DNA from: Tillandsia leiboldiana
Taxonomy: Eukaryota; Streptophyta; Magnoliopsida; Poales; Bromeliaceae
Direction: 5' to 3'
DNA length: 64,000 bases
Assembly: GCA_029204045.2 (NCBI GenBank)
Contig: CM055066.1
Span: 51,900,991-51,964,990 of the forward strand
In this document: in pieces, positions 49,558-61,330 of the stretch
Layout of the letters: the number at the start of each line of letters is the position of its first letter
Numbering within the stretch: position 1 is the first letter of the stretch
Program-made: the position numbers and the translations under genes
Notes under the pieces: model-generated
What the model was told of the DNA's origin: nothing
The model's input: only the letters and a program-made list of their open reading frames with translations
Databases searched by the model: none

Positions 49558-49972
49558 CATAACTAAACTATTACTTTTTTGCTAATCTTTACACTCCTCC
49601 CAATAAATTTACTATTTCAGACAGAATCTAACAACTTTATTAAAAAACACTGACTAGATAGTAGAAAAAATAAGAAGTAAAATGAATGTTCTAAAATGTA
49701 TTTTCGAAATTATTTTCGAAAGCTTATATCAAGCTGTTTTCAATTATTTTTGAAATTATTTTGAGTTTTCTTGTTATATATTTTTTAAAATGAACCAAAT
49801 ATATACAATGTTGTTTTGAATTAGTATTTTTCAATAGAACTACTAGTTTTCTCTAAAATCATAGATTTATTATTTGCAGCGTAGAAATTACATAAAAAAA
49901 GAAGAAGATATTTTAGTAGTGTTTTTGAAAAAAAAAAAAATACACTATAGAATTTTTTTTTAAAAAAATTAA

Positions 49973-50419
49973 GGCTGCGTTTGGTTCGGGTATAAGTAAA
50001 AATTGATTATTCCGGGGATAGGTATAAGTTCAAGTACAAGCAAGAATTATAGTAATTTTGTGTTTGGTTGAGTATAAAGGTTGTACCGGAATAAGAAAAA
50101 ATTGTGTTTGGTAAGTTAAAAAAAAATAAGAATAATAGAGGAGATTAAAATTTATAAAATAAAATAAAAAAATTTAAAATTTTATAAATTTAAATATCTT
50201 ATAATTTAAAAAGTTTTAATTAAAAAAAAAAATAATAAGCAACAGGTGGAACAGCTGTTCCACCTGTGGGGTGGAAAACAGGTGGAACAGCTGTTCTATC
50301 CTTATACCAGAATAATCTGGTATAGGGAAACAGCTGTTCTCCCCACACTTAAATACTGTTTGGGTATAAAGAGGGGAATATCCTCCTTATCCTTCTTATA
50401 CCGGTTGCCAAACGAGGCC
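49973..50419. mobile_element. Tourist/PIF-Harbinger-like MITE
   Basis: aggctgcgtttggttcgggt and ...ggttgccaaacgaggcc are inverted ends. TTA occurs on both sides (49970-49972, 50420-50422). Internal aacaggtggaacagctgttc is repeated twice around 50240-50300. Confidence 0.75.
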
Positions 50420-50434
50420 TTAAGTATAGCATAA

Positions 50435-50606
50435 GGAAAATGCTATGTGTACACCCGTAAGGGGTGTACATCTCACACCCCCACCCATCTAAGGGTGGGG
50501 GTGTGATGATGGGTCACTTGATGTGACCCGTAAAAAATATCGCCACCATTAAAATGGTGGAGATGTATGATGTACACTCCTTTGGGGTGTACATGTAGCA
50601 TTGCTC
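50435..50606. mobile_element. Five-hairpin Mutator-like MITE, inverted orientation
   Basis: ggaaaatgctatgtgtacac to catgtagcattgctc, 172 bp. The perfect 9-bp duplication ATAGCATAA lies at 50426-50434 and 50607-50615. It lies 3 bp beyond the TTA that ends the Tourist-like element. Confidence 0.92.
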
Positions 50607-51027
50607 ATAGCATAATATGTTCTAGTTAAACCTATTTTTCTATTGTTTCTTTTGATGCAATATCAATTATTATTTTTCCTTAAACAACTTAAATTAGTGG
50701 AGAGTATTGTTCTAATAAATATTTATTATTCTCAAAAAAAAAAAAAAAGGTGGGAGAGACACAAATTAAGGAAACTTCTAGAGGTCCACTCACACCCCAC
50801 CATTAATCCACAGTCCATTTCATGTCATCCTAAGCAACAGCTAGCCTCTGTTCATCCCTTGCTAGTGCCTTCACATGGTCCAGAAGAATCTACCTTTTAC
50901 TTTTTCTTATTCTAGTGGATTGGGACTCCAAAGTTCCCTTTCTATTTATATATCATTATTATTAATTATGAGTATGTAAAGGGGTGTGCATCTAGCCTTC
51001 CTTATTTCAAAAGGTATATATAAATAT

Positions 51028-51253
51028 GAGCAATGCTACCTGTACACCCCGAAGGGGTGTACATCATATACTTCCACCCCGAAAGGGATATATATCCTAC
51101 ACCCCATCCCATTCTGGGATTGAGTGAATTTCACTCGTCACTTGATATGACGAGTAGAATAATATTCACCCCATAATGAGGTTCACCCCATAATGAGGTG
51201 GGGTGTAGGATGTACACCCCCATTTCTAAAGGGGTGTATATCTAGCATCCCTC
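51028..51253. mobile_element. Five-hairpin-family MITE, longer variant
   Basis: gagcaatgctacctgtacac start, agcatccctc end. The interior differs: cgtcacttgatatgacgag palindrome and a tandem gttcaccccataatgag. No clean 9-bp duplication. Confidence 0.65.
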
Positions 51254-51369
51254 TATTTCAAAAGATCTCTTAAAAAATTGCTGATATTTTGGCGTATGTA
51301 TATAATGTAGATAAAGAAGAAAATTAAATAAAATTAGAATATTAATGTTCAACAGTTGTTATTTGTTGG

Positions 51370-52010
51370 AAAATTTGGTTCTCGCCCCGGTATCAAATTC
51401 TGTGAATTCACAATTCGCTCTGGTGCTGCAATCCACTTTGGTACCGCCTAATATTGAGATTCTGTAGCGGAAACGTCAAATCAAATTTTTTTTATCATAA
51501 ACCCGTCCTTTCAACAAAACTGGAACCAATACAAGCTCAAAAAAAAGAAAACCAATACAAAAAAATATGCGGGTGAAATAAGATTCATTAACCAAGAAAA
51601 GAATTACACCGACTCATCTTTTCTTCTGTAATAGAGTAGCTTCAACCCAAGCCCTCACTCTGAATCCCTCTCACCCTTCTCTCGTCTTCTATAAGGATAT
51701 GACTAAATCCTAGCTCCCATCACCTCCATGGGTGTTACCACCACCGTGAATATGAATACTTACCACCATCGTAGGTATATTCACCTTCACACCGCTGTCA
51801 AATAATAGCACATATGCTATGTTTATAACTTACATCAAAAGCTAACCAAATCCTAGTATAAATAGATTTTATTCTAATTAATATTTAAATCCCAACAAAC
51901 TTATCTCTTTAAAATTTAAATATTAATTTTAATCCTCAACTAAAAATCTAATCAAATCCTAAAATTATTTTTTGTTAATAATAATTTAAAATCTATATAT
52001 TGCTATGATT
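51370..52010 (-). mobile_element. LTR fragment, inverse relative of 42.5-43.4 kb
   Basis: cggtatcaaattctgtgaat, gattctgtagcggaaacgtc, agaattacaccgactcatct and ttctgtaatagagtagcttc are the reverse-complement counterparts of 43080-43400. On the minus strand it ends near ...ttttccaaca. Confidence 0.55.
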
Positions 52011-52424
52011 TCAGGTTCTTATGCTTACCAAAGTTCCTATTAAATACCATAGAATGTGAATCAGTGTAGAAACAAGTCTCACAGTTGCAAAAGGGAAATA
52101 AATTGTTTAATCACACTGATAGGAAGTTTCCTTTTTTTTTTTTTATTCCCTTTCTGTACCTTCTCCTTAATTGCTCCCTTTTTTTTTTCTTTTCCTGATC
52201 TATATGTGCAGAAAGTCCCTATGTCAGAGGTGAGCTGCAGAATCCAACAAACCATAAGAGCTAAGAACTGGTGGGTTTTTTTTTTTTTAAAAAAAAAAAA
52301 AAATTTCTTATAGAGTTTCTTACACTAATAAATATTATGGAGTTTTTCACTGTATTTGTTTTCTCTTCCCTCATATAAATAGATTTTTAGAATTTAAACT
52401 CAACCACAGATCCAATAAATTTGA

Positions 52425-52765
52425 TTTGAAAAGCGATCACCACACAAAAGTAGATCTCAATTACACGATAAAGAAATAAAAACACAAATTTACGTAAAAA
52501 ATATTTACAGGAAAAAAATTATGAGCGAAGAAGAAAATATTCTCGATGATACAATTATTCGATCTTTCTAGAGCAAAAAAAAAGAGAATAAAAAAATTTT
52601 AACGAATTTTTCTTATCGGATCCGAGCCCGAAACCTACCACTGACATCTAATAATTTTTTTTAAAAAAAATTTATCAAATTTTATCGTCGCACCGTAAAA
52701 CCGTCGACGAACAAAAATATAGAATCGAAACGATTTATAATTTTCAAGTCACACATCTAAACAGT
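52425..52765. repeat. Interspersed repeat (LTR-like), third copy
   Basis: cacaaatttacgtaaaaaat, attattcgatctttctagag and cgtcgcaccgtaaaaccgtc follow the same order as 35225-35630, more diverged. Confidence 0.45.
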
Positions 52766-52857
52766 ATGTATGTTAACATCACTTTTATTTTAGTTACATG
52801 AGGATATATAGATATTAAATAGTAGATGTGAAAGGAGGAGGAGTTGCGTATGATCAA

Positions 52858-53030
52858 GAGGAATGCTATCTGTACATCCATAAATGGGTGTATATCTCAC
52901 ACCCCCATCCATCCAAGGATGGGAGCTTCTCTATCCATCACTTTAAGTGATGGATGAAATTCACCCCACCCTTGAATAGATGAAGTGTAAAATGTACATT
53001 TTTTTTTGAAATGTACACTTAGTTTTTTCC
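52858..53030. mobile_element. Five-hairpin Mutator-like MITE, diverged interior
   Basis: gaggaatgctatctgtacat to acttagttttttcc. The perfect 9-bp duplication TATGATCAA lies at 52849-52857 and 53031-53039. The central palindrome is ccatcactttaagtgatgga. Confidence 0.85.
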
Positions 53031-53039
53031 TATGATCAA

Positions 53040-54089
53040 ACCAATTGCCCCATGCAAATAATTAAAAGATGAAGGAACCATTAATTATTTCTCTGCCACT
53101 GTCATGTTTTCAGCAAGAGGCATTTTCCTCAGACATAAATACAAGGACTCAAGTAACTCCAGCAATGTGCATCATTTTTTTTTTTTTTTTTTTTTTTACC
53201 TTATTACCAAGGCCATAGATTTTCTCTCTACATTGCTGTGAAGTGAGCTATTTTTATAGTGTTAGCGTAAATATAATTAAATTTTGAAATTCAAATTAAA
53301 ATTTAATTTGAACATAATTTTTTAAATTAAATCTTTAAACAATAAGTTGACTATAATGTAAGATTCGCTGGGCAGAAAAAAATAGGATACGACTGATTTG
53401 GTAGACTAAAAAAACTCAACGTATCTTTGATGAGACCCATAAGCTTATGTTTACAAATGGCCTAAGCTTGTGTTCATAAATGACCTATTAAGGGATTAAA
53501 TTTGCAGTAAAATTTGTTGGACCCAAATTATTAATATGTTAAAAATTTTAGGCTTATACGGGATTTATTAGAAATATATAGACAAATCAATATTACGGAC
53601 CAACCATATTCTTTTTTCTTATTTTTTTTTATTATAATTTTTTTTATTTTTTTTATTTTTTTTATTTTTTTATTTTTTACGCCAACATATAGTACTACTG
53701 GATTCTAGTTTTACTGCTGGGAGGAACCAAATGTCACATATTCCAGTTAAAAAAGTTCACTCAAAAGAACATGTTGTACATGATCACTATTCACTTTGGA
53801 GACTTTAATTGACAGATAAAAATTTTCTCTATTAACATTATGATCACTTGATCTTTTCAACAAAGTTCTTAATGTTTTTTTTTTTTTTTTTTTTTATCTT
53901 TTTATTTAAGTTCCTGGGTTTCAATTTGTTTGTATTAGTCAACTCTGAACAACCAAATACTTATCATTTCACCAAAAAAAAACAAAAGATCTGGTTTTTT
54001 CTTTTTGTTTTGTTTTAGTTCCTTGCATGACACAAATCTTGCTTTGTCTTTGTTTTTGTTTTTGTGATCTCAGATTCTCACTCAGAAAA

Positions 54090-54128
<39 letters not shown>

Positions 54129-54230
54129 AACAAAAAACAAAAAATAAATGTGTTCTCAGTGGATCCACTCCCCCTTAGTCAACTGTTTGTGTCCCCCTAC
54201 CCAACCACTTCCTCCTCCATGGAATTAGAG
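53040..54230. other. Upstream region of the CHUP1-like gene
   Basis: T-rich runs (53172-53200, 53620-53680, 53874-53900) and an (AATA)n tract (54089-54130). No gene or element ends recognised. Confidence 0.4.
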
Positions 54231-54389
54231 AGAGAAAGACATGAAGAGAGAGATTAAGAGAGAGAGAGAGAGAGAGAGGTCTCATAAGGTCTCATAAATT
54301 CTCTCAACCACTTAACTAAACTGCTCTCCAATCTTCTGCAACCAAAAAAAAAAGAAAAAAGAAAAAAGAAAAAAAAAGAAGAAAAAGCC
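54231..54389 (+). promoter_or_regulatory. (GA)n and A-rich leader of the CHUP1-like gene
   Basis: A (GA)n tract (54245-54279) and an A-rich tract (aaaaaaaagaaaaaagaaaa-type, 54341-54388) lie directly upstream of the start codon at 54390 and are likely the 5' UTR. Confidence 0.5.
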
Positions 54390-54648
54390 ATGAAGCAGGA
54401 GCTGTTTAGAGAAGAACAAAAGGCTTCATCCCCAGCAGCTGCTACTGCTGCTGCTGCTTCCAGGAGTAGAGCTTTTAGAGGCAGAAGAGAGAACCCAAGA
54501 TCAGATTCTGCAAATTGTCCCTCACCAATTCTCAAAACCAGGCCAAAGCCACCTCCTCCTTCAGAACCACCAACATCCACAACAACAACAACAAGAATAA
54601 GATCTACTTCTACTACTACTGCTACTACTACTGCTGCTGCTGCTGCTA

Positions 54649-54728
<80 letters not shown>

Positions 54729-56757
54729 ATTCATGCAAACAAAATGAGACCAAGTAATGATCATGATCACCGGCCTGCGGCTGCGGGGCGATTCGCAGAG
54801 CAGTTTGCGCATCAGCGGCCGGACGCAAAGGAGCTGCAGAGGAGGAGGCAGGAGGAGAGTGAGAAGGTGGTGAGGGAGTTGAGGGGTGAGGTGACATCAC
54901 TGAGATCTGAGCTGAAGAGGCTGCAGGATGCTAATTCTCAGCTTGAGTTGGAGAACAAGAGGTTTGCTGACGACTTATTGGCAGCACAGGAAAGGATCCA
55001 ACAACTCCAGAACTTGAATCTGCTGAATTATCAGGTATAAAAGTTCTTCTCTGTATCACTTGTTCTTCTGAATTCTTAAGAAGGAAAATAATTTTTTCAT
55101 TATACCATAATTGTGTCGGATCGATTTTAGATCTGTAAGTGTCTGAAATTGCCATTGGTGCGAATTCTTTTCCAGAATGCGAGAAATAAACTAGAACAGC
55201 AGAAAGTAGAAGATGATACCAATACCAATACCAATACCGATACCGATACCGACAAAACACAGTTGCCGCAATTGGCGCAAAGAGCTCAACTTCCGGCACT
55301 AGCGAAACATAAGAACTTGAATTCAAAGTCCTCTCCAGCTCCTCCTCCGCCACCGCCACCTCCGCCGCCTCCTATGCCACGCCAAGCCCCCCCTTCGAAG
55401 TCGAATTCGGTTAATAAAGCTACCGCATTGGTTGAATTGTACAATTCGATAACGAAGCGCGACGGAAAGGACTCGAAGGGGAGTGGAAGCTACTCGAATA
55501 GTGTCGGCGCCAATCCGCATCATAGCATCGTCGGAGAACTCCAGAACCGGTCGGGACACTTGTTAGCAGTAGGTTCTCGACATTCTTCGATACGGTGTGC
55601 TTGTTTTGTTGTGTTTTTTTCGCTTTTATTGCTCTCCTGACTGCGTAATTACTTGCGTAGATTAAAGCAGATGTGAAAACAAAGGGTGAATTCATTAGGC
55701 ATCTTATCGACAGAGTCCGATCCGCAGCGTATACGAACATGGACGATGTCCTAGCGTTCGTAGATTGGCTCGATCGAGAACTCTCGACATTGGTAATCTC
55801 CTCAATTGCGCATTTTTTGAGTCGAAAAGGAATTTCAAAGAGAGCTTGTTGAGCATATGGACTTACTAATTCTAGCCTGATCAGTTTTTTCTGATTCTTC
55901 GCAGTCTGACGAAAGAGCTGTTCTGAAGCACTTTGACTGGCCCGAGAGAAAAGCCGACGCATTGCGGGAAGCCGCTTTTGAGTACCGAGATCTAAAGCGC
56001 GTCGAAGCTGAAGCAGCCTCTTTCAGCGACGATCCCTCGTCTCCGTGCGAGGCTACTCTAAAGAAGATATCCAACTTGCTCGAAAAGTATGACAAACTAT
56101 TCCGTTTCTCCGCTTTACTAATCTTACTACTGTAATACTGTCGAAAATAGTGAGCACCGAAGTGAAATTTCTGTAATCTTCGACGCTGATTTTAGGTTGG
56201 AGAAAAGCATGAATAGGCTGGTCAAGTTACGGAACTCGAGTATGCTCTCTTACAAAGAGTGCAAGATTCCGACAGAGTGGATGCTCGACTCAGGAGTTGT
56301 TAGTACGGTACGTACGCAAGTTAACTGTCGTTTTGATCACATTTTCGGGTTAAGTGATGATAGTTGAACTGTTGTTTGCTTTCCCCTCAGATAAAGTTGG
56401 CTTCGATGAAACTCACGAAGGTGTATATGAAGCGCGTGGTAACAGAGCTCGACACGAATAGGAGCCCAGAAAGGGAAACGGCGCAAGAAGCGCTTCTCTT
56501 TCAGAGTGTACGCTTCGCTTACAGAGCACACCAGGTAAAATTTTGCTATTCAGCAATCTAAAACTGTGCCAAAGGATTGAAGACCCACCCGAGAACACTC
56601 ATGTCAGTGATCTGACGGAATTTCAATTGTTGTAATTTTGCAGTTTGCGGGAGGTCTCGACTCCGAAACAATGCGAGCCTTCGAGCTGTTGAGAGAAAAG
56701 GTTCGATCTAACGTGAGAGGATCGAAGGTTCTGATTCCCGGCATGGTGTTTTCCTAG
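54390..56757 (+). CDS. CHUP1-like coiled-coil protein (IPGA1-type)
   Basis: Seven exons (54390-55034, 55176-55568, 55661-55792, 55905-56086, 56196-56307, 56391-56534, 56644-56757) join in frame to 573 residues. The N-terminal part is low complexity (Ala, Thr, Ser; CTG-type repeat). A coiled coil lies at about 145-212 (ELRGEVTSLRSELKRLQ, NSQLELENKRFADDLL). Exon 2 has a run of about 12 Pro and then a basic stretch with TALVELYNSITKRDGK. The C-terminal domain is strongly CHUP1-like: GEFIRHLIDRVRSAAYTNMD, VLAFVDWLDRELSTL, KHFDWPERKADALREAAFEY and FAYRAHQFAGGLDSETMRAF. CHUP1 links chloroplasts to actin; shorter relatives such as IPGA1 lack its envelope anchor and associate with microtubules. No hydrophobic N terminus is seen here, favouring the latter group. 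It converges with the S-acyltransferase gene 477 bp downstream. Confidence 0.9.
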
Positions 56758-57234
56758 TGAAGCTCATAAAGAGATGTCACAGTGATCCAATTTTTAGGGG
56801 CTTAGAATCTTTGTAGGTAATGAGGGCGAAATGTTACGCTGAAAAGGCGAGGCGATGATGTGTTTTGCTTGTATGCTGTACAGACAAAGCTGAGACTCAG
56901 TAGCTCCAAAACCGAAATAACATTTTAGAAATTGAATTGCTTGTGTATCATGAGTTTTGATCTATCAAAGCGCAAAAAAAGAGAGCTTAAATTCTGTGAA
57001 GTGCTTTTCGCAAACACTGCATTGCAAAGCTTCATCTGAAGTTTTTCTACAGGAACATCAACAGTCATTTCACTATAATCTGTACTTTTTTTTGCTTTTA
57101 GAAGTTGAAGTTCAACAAAAATTTCAAAGTGAAATAGTTCTCAAAGGTTGAGAATCATCCGCGATCTAACAGGTTCATACAAAAGAACAGCAAGAACACC
57201 GCAATAACAATATGTCGACTCAAACTCGAAATGC
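56758..57234. other. Shared 3' intergenic region of two convergent genes
   Basis: Contains both 3' UTRs. No RNA gene or transposon was seen; the short ORFs are not convincing. Confidence 0.55.
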
Positions 57235-59730
57235 TTATTTTGTTGGAGAAGCCTCGTCCTCGCCGTCTTTCGCCATGATAGAGCACAGCATCTGCTTCGA
57301 TATGTGATTCTCGAGTTCCCTCGAAACTTCTGTGAGTTTGAGATCGAAGTTTGTTCTATACTTCTGCTGTCCAGAAGAGGGAGACCCCGAAATCCTCCTC
57401 CGCGGGCTCAAGAACCGCTTACTCGGCGAGCCTGCGAACCAAGCCTTAGTAACTACTGGTGTGATCTCACTTACCAGCTTCATATGTCTTCTCGCCGAGT
57501 TTACTAGAGGTCCTTGTTTCATCTCTAATGGCAGCGGTTTCATCGGAGAAAGTCGTTGTGGGAGGTTTTGTCTAATCCTCTCTCTCGCTCTCTCGGCAGC
57601 GATCAGTGCTTTCTCTTTGCTCATCTTTAGAAGTTTCCATGGATTGATCTCGAAATCGGCCTTTTTGTTAGGAGCATTAGGCTCCCCCTCTATTCGTATC
57701 GATAATCTTCGAGCGCTCTGCGATTTCTGCAAGCGAATTTTGGTCAGGTTCATGTATGTTGCCCGAACAAAAGGAGTTAAGAAGAGCGCGCGCAAAACTT
57801 ACTCGAGAGACTTCATTCCTTCTGCATAGAAATCTAGAGAGGAGCGGCGGTCTGTCTGGCGAGTCGAAGTCGACGCTCTCATCTGACGAGGAATCGGTGT
57901 CATCAAATGGATCGATCGACTGACTTTCTTCTCTCATTGCTAGGATGTAATCATATGTTCTCATTCCCTGCAGTCATTTTCTTTTCGGCTCGTCATTAAC
58001 CACAAAAGCGACATTATTGCAGGCCAATATTTCACATGATACTTTTTCTTCTGATTTTTTCTCACCACGCAGTTTTGATTCGAGCAAGATAGTACAAATC
58101 AAAATAACTTCGAATACATAAAACCACACCTTTCTAATGAGAACTACATGGAAGAAGAAAAGCTGTCCGAGGGCCGCTGTACTGTATCCTGTCAGCAGAG
58201 CCAATGATATCTGCACCAAGTACTTAAATTCGATAAATTTACACAACTAAGGTTCTAGATTTGAGTAATTTGAGTAATAGTACAAACCGATATCGCAGCG
58301 AGAACTCCTTTAGGGAACTTGATGCGGAGCTTCTGCTCCGTTTCGCGCTCGATCCCTTTGCTGTCCGCGAAGCAGCGGATGAAGATCGCAACTGCTGTTC
58401 CTGCCTCTATAATTAGCTATACGAAAAGATCGTCGCATTCAAATTATCGTCTTTAAAAATTCGCATTTTGTCAGAAAAAAAGGAAAGAGAGAGAGAGAGA
58501 GATTAGAGAACGACGGACCATGAGCAATACAAACACCATAAGTAAAATGAATGTGGTGTAGTTCCTTCTCCCTATGCAGTTGTTTAGCCACTGTCGAAAG
58601 AAGCAAAAGTTGCATACTGTTTCACGGTTAGCGCGTAGCGCGTAAACAAAAATTATACAAGCTACGCATTTACGAGTTAAAATTCGCGAGCACCGCACCC
58701 TGCAATGGTGATCGAATCCGTCGACGCATCGATCGCAGCTTCTGCAGTGCTTGCTGTTCCTTCTGACCTGAAAAGGAGAAGAAAACATACATGAAACTAC
58801 AGCTAAAATCTACTACTTTTGCATTTCGACCTCTACGATTACGGAAAAAGGGGGACTAAATCGACCTCGAAATCGCAGAGGGCGCAGAACGAGATGTCGT
58901 CGCCTTTCTGATACGGCGAGACCGCGTCGTCGGTCACGACAAACGGGAACGGCAAAAGCGGCTCCAACTGAATGCTGCTATTCCACTTCTCCAGATAATT
59001 CCTCCTTATGCAGCATCTCAGTATCTGATTCTCCATTTTCCTGAAAAATCTCACCACAATGTGGCACAAAATGTGCCTGTAGTTAATCCGCGGGAGTTTT
59101 CCGGATTTGGGCCCTCTCCGTTTCCTCGCGTTGGTTCGATCGGTCGGATCGATCGCGGTGCACCTCGCGTATAATACAGCAACAGAGATGGCCTATAAAT
59201 AAAGAATTGAAATTCAAAATGTTTAACCGCGATTCGCGGTGCTTCTGAAACATTCATACTACATCAATATTTTTTTTAAAAAAATCGAAAACTTACAGTG
59301 AAGGAGAACAATGTGATCACCGTGTTTTCGAGGATTCGGTTTCCGAGGAACGGCCCGAGGAAGACGTAGAAGGCGGATACGAGGAGGATGAACACCGCCG
59401 ACCCGACGAACTGCGTTGGCAGAATCAGTTATTGTGAAATTCACCAAAAAAAGAGGCTACAAAATTGAATTTAAGATGCAATTTGACGAACTTTTTTTTG
59501 AAAAACTACAGTTTCTGAAATTTCCGATGCAAAGTAACGAATTTTTGGAACCTGAAAGGGATCAGAGCTTCTGAAATTTAAGAAATAAATCAACAAAACT
59601 ATAACCTTGGTTGGTTGTTGAATGATGTTAACAATTTCAAGTTAGAAAAATCACAAATTTTTGGTGGAAATTAACAAAATTTTCAAACCTGGAGGGGATG
59701 AAGCGGAAGCTGCCACCCATGGCGCCGCAT
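57235..59730 (-). CDS. DHHC-type protein S-acyltransferase
   Basis: Nine exons (59730-59689, 59410-59297, 59192-58866, 58767-58699, 58590-58519, 58416-58288, 58210-58130, 57967-57803, 57726-57235) give 496 residues. The start MRRHGWQLPLHPLQ was chosen because this frame, not the overlapping MGGSF frame, continues into exon 2 and matches the family N terminus. Two membrane segments lie near residues 15-35 and 42-60. The cysteine-rich domain reads CALCDFEVRRNSKHCRSC, DRCVDGFDHHCRWLNNCIG, with the catalytic DHHC. Two further membrane segments follow (FILLMVFVLLM..., ISLALLTGYSTAALGQLFFF), and then GMRTYDYILAMRE, the usual TTxE-like position. A cytosolic tail of about 190 residues is rich in Ser, Arg and acidic clusters. 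It transfers palmitate to cysteines of membrane-associated proteins. It resembles the plant PAT group with N terminus HGWQLP and a long C-terminal tail. Confidence 0.93.
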
Positions 59731-59760
59731 GCTGCTGCTTCTTCTTCTTCTTCTTCTTCT

Positions 59761-59807
<47 letters not shown>

Positions 59808-59977
59808 GCTTTTTGGGAGTAAAATTTTAGGAATTAGAACTTGTGATTCGAGTTGGGTTTCTTTGGAAAATCATCAAAACCCCTAAAATTTGATCCAAAA
59901 TCTCATATTTTTTAAGCTCTTCAGAGTGTTGCTCGTATGTAATGGACTCGTAGGTGTACTGTGTGTGTACTACTAAG

Positions 59978-60018
<41 letters not shown>

Positions 60019-60690
60019 CAACGGTCGAATCGGCGAGCGACGCAACAACAATTTTGAATTTTGAAACGTTAACTTCTCGGATCCGGTGAGTTTATGCGAA
60101 GGGTCACCTCCCAATTATTGTTTCTGTGGCTCCAGATTTTGTTGGGCCTGGGCCTGGCCCAGCCCATAATTTGCAATTATGTGGTTCATAAATAGTATTT
60201 TTTTTTTCGAATTAATAATTTATACCGTTAAATATAATTTAAAATATTTAAATATTTTCAAATTACGATAAAAATAACGGTACAGAAAAATCAAAATTGT
60301 TTGATTTTTTTTTTTTTTTTTTTTCTTTCTGTAGAATGGAATTTGATTTAGTTTTAAATTGAAAATTCTGGTCCAGTTTTTTTATTTTATATTTGTTTTA
60401 CAAAATTTAATGATATGAATTATTTATTCGAAAACTTTAATACTACGAATTTTGAAACAGTTATAAATCTTTTTAATTTGTTTGAATTGGACCGGTTTAG
60501 AGACCCAACTTGGCTGAACTATCTCCTCTCCCGCATTGTTTTACTAGGCTTCGGTACGAAGCAAACGCACACCGTTGATGAGACATCGAACGGCCACGAT
60601 TCGATCCCCCCGATAATCGAACTAAACCCAAAACCGTAGACCTAATCCCCGCAACATTACGTGTTCCGAGCTCCGACACAACCCCCATTT
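59731..60690. promoter_or_regulatory. Divergent intergenic region between S-acyltransferase (-) and GeBP (+) genes
   Basis: (CTT)n (59739-59761) and (TC)n (59767-59804) tracts lie in the S-acyltransferase leader. A poly-A of about 35 lies at 59980-60014. A T-run lies at 60305-60324. Both promoters should lie here; no TATA box was assigned. Confidence 0.5.
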
Positions 60691-60711
60691 AACCCTAACC
60701 CTAACCCTAAT
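60691..60711 (+). promoter_or_regulatory. Telo-box tract upstream of the GeBP gene
   Basis: Three CCCTAA units in tandem (aaccctaaccctaaccctaa) lie about 25-45 bp before the start codon. Telo-boxes (AAACCCTAA) are known in promoters and leaders of plant growth and ribosomal genes. Confidence 0.7.
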
Positions 60712-60733
60712 CCGAGCACAATCTACCTCTCCG

Positions 60734-61290
60734 ATGGCGTCGTCCTCCTCCGCCGCCGCCGCCGCCGCCGCCGACGCCGTGGGAGACGGGGAATCGGGAA
60801 ACCCTAAGCGGCGGAGGAGGGGGGGAGCGGCGGAGAAGATGTGGACGGAGGCGGACGAGATGGCGATCCTGGAGGGGCTTTTGGAGTTCGTGACGGAGCG
60901 GGGGACGCCGCTCGCGCCCTACCAGCACGACACCGCGCCCTTCTTCGACCGGATCCGCGCCCGCCTCAGCCGCGCCGACCTCGACCGCGCCCAGCTCGCC
61001 GAGAAGCTCCGCCGCCTCAAGCGGAAGTACCGCGCCGCCGCCTCCCGCCTCGCCTCCGCCTCCGCGTTCAGGACCCCACACGACCGCGCCGCCTTCGAAG
61101 TATCCCGCAAGATCTGGAGCCCCACCTTCACTCACGGCGGCGCCGCCACCACCGCCTCGCCGGAGCCGGAGCGGGGGAGGAAGGTGATGGAGGACAAGTG
61201 GAGGGAGCAGCAGATCCTGGAGCTCGAGGTGCTGCTGAAGAGAGCGGAGCTTCTCCATGAGCACTTCTCCGCGAAGCTCCAGGAGATGAG

Positions 61291-61323
<33 letters not shown>

Positions 61324-61330
61324 AAATTAG
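60734..61330 (+). CDS. GeBP/storekeeper-family DNA-binding protein (DUF573)
   Basis: Intronless, 198 residues, very GC-rich. An Ala/Ser N terminus is followed by the basic stretch NPKRRRRGG (likely nuclear signal). The DUF573 domain spans about 33-130: KMWTEADEMAILEGLLEF, FFDRIRARL, LAEKLRRLKRKYRAA and FEVSRKIWSP. The C-terminal part (EQQILELEVLLKRAELLHEH) looks like a leucine-rich coiled segment, as in GeBP proteins, and ends in about ten Thr from an ACG repeat. GeBP proteins are plant-specific regulators linked to trichome and cytokinin responses. The initiator ATG is the first in frame after the telo-box tract. Confidence 0.88.

Noticed and set aside
54561..54812. Ser-rich ORF opposite the CHUP1-like gene
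   Set aside because: Produced by the CTG/CAG-type repeat in antisense to a supported exon.
55323..55962. Long minus-strand ORFs over CHUP1-like exons
   Set aside because: They cross introns and lack motifs. The plus strand gives a continuous family match.
59689..59720. Alternative start MGGSFRF for the S-acyltransferase
   Set aside because: Its frame does not continue into exon 2. The ATG at 59730 gives HGWQLP and an open junction.
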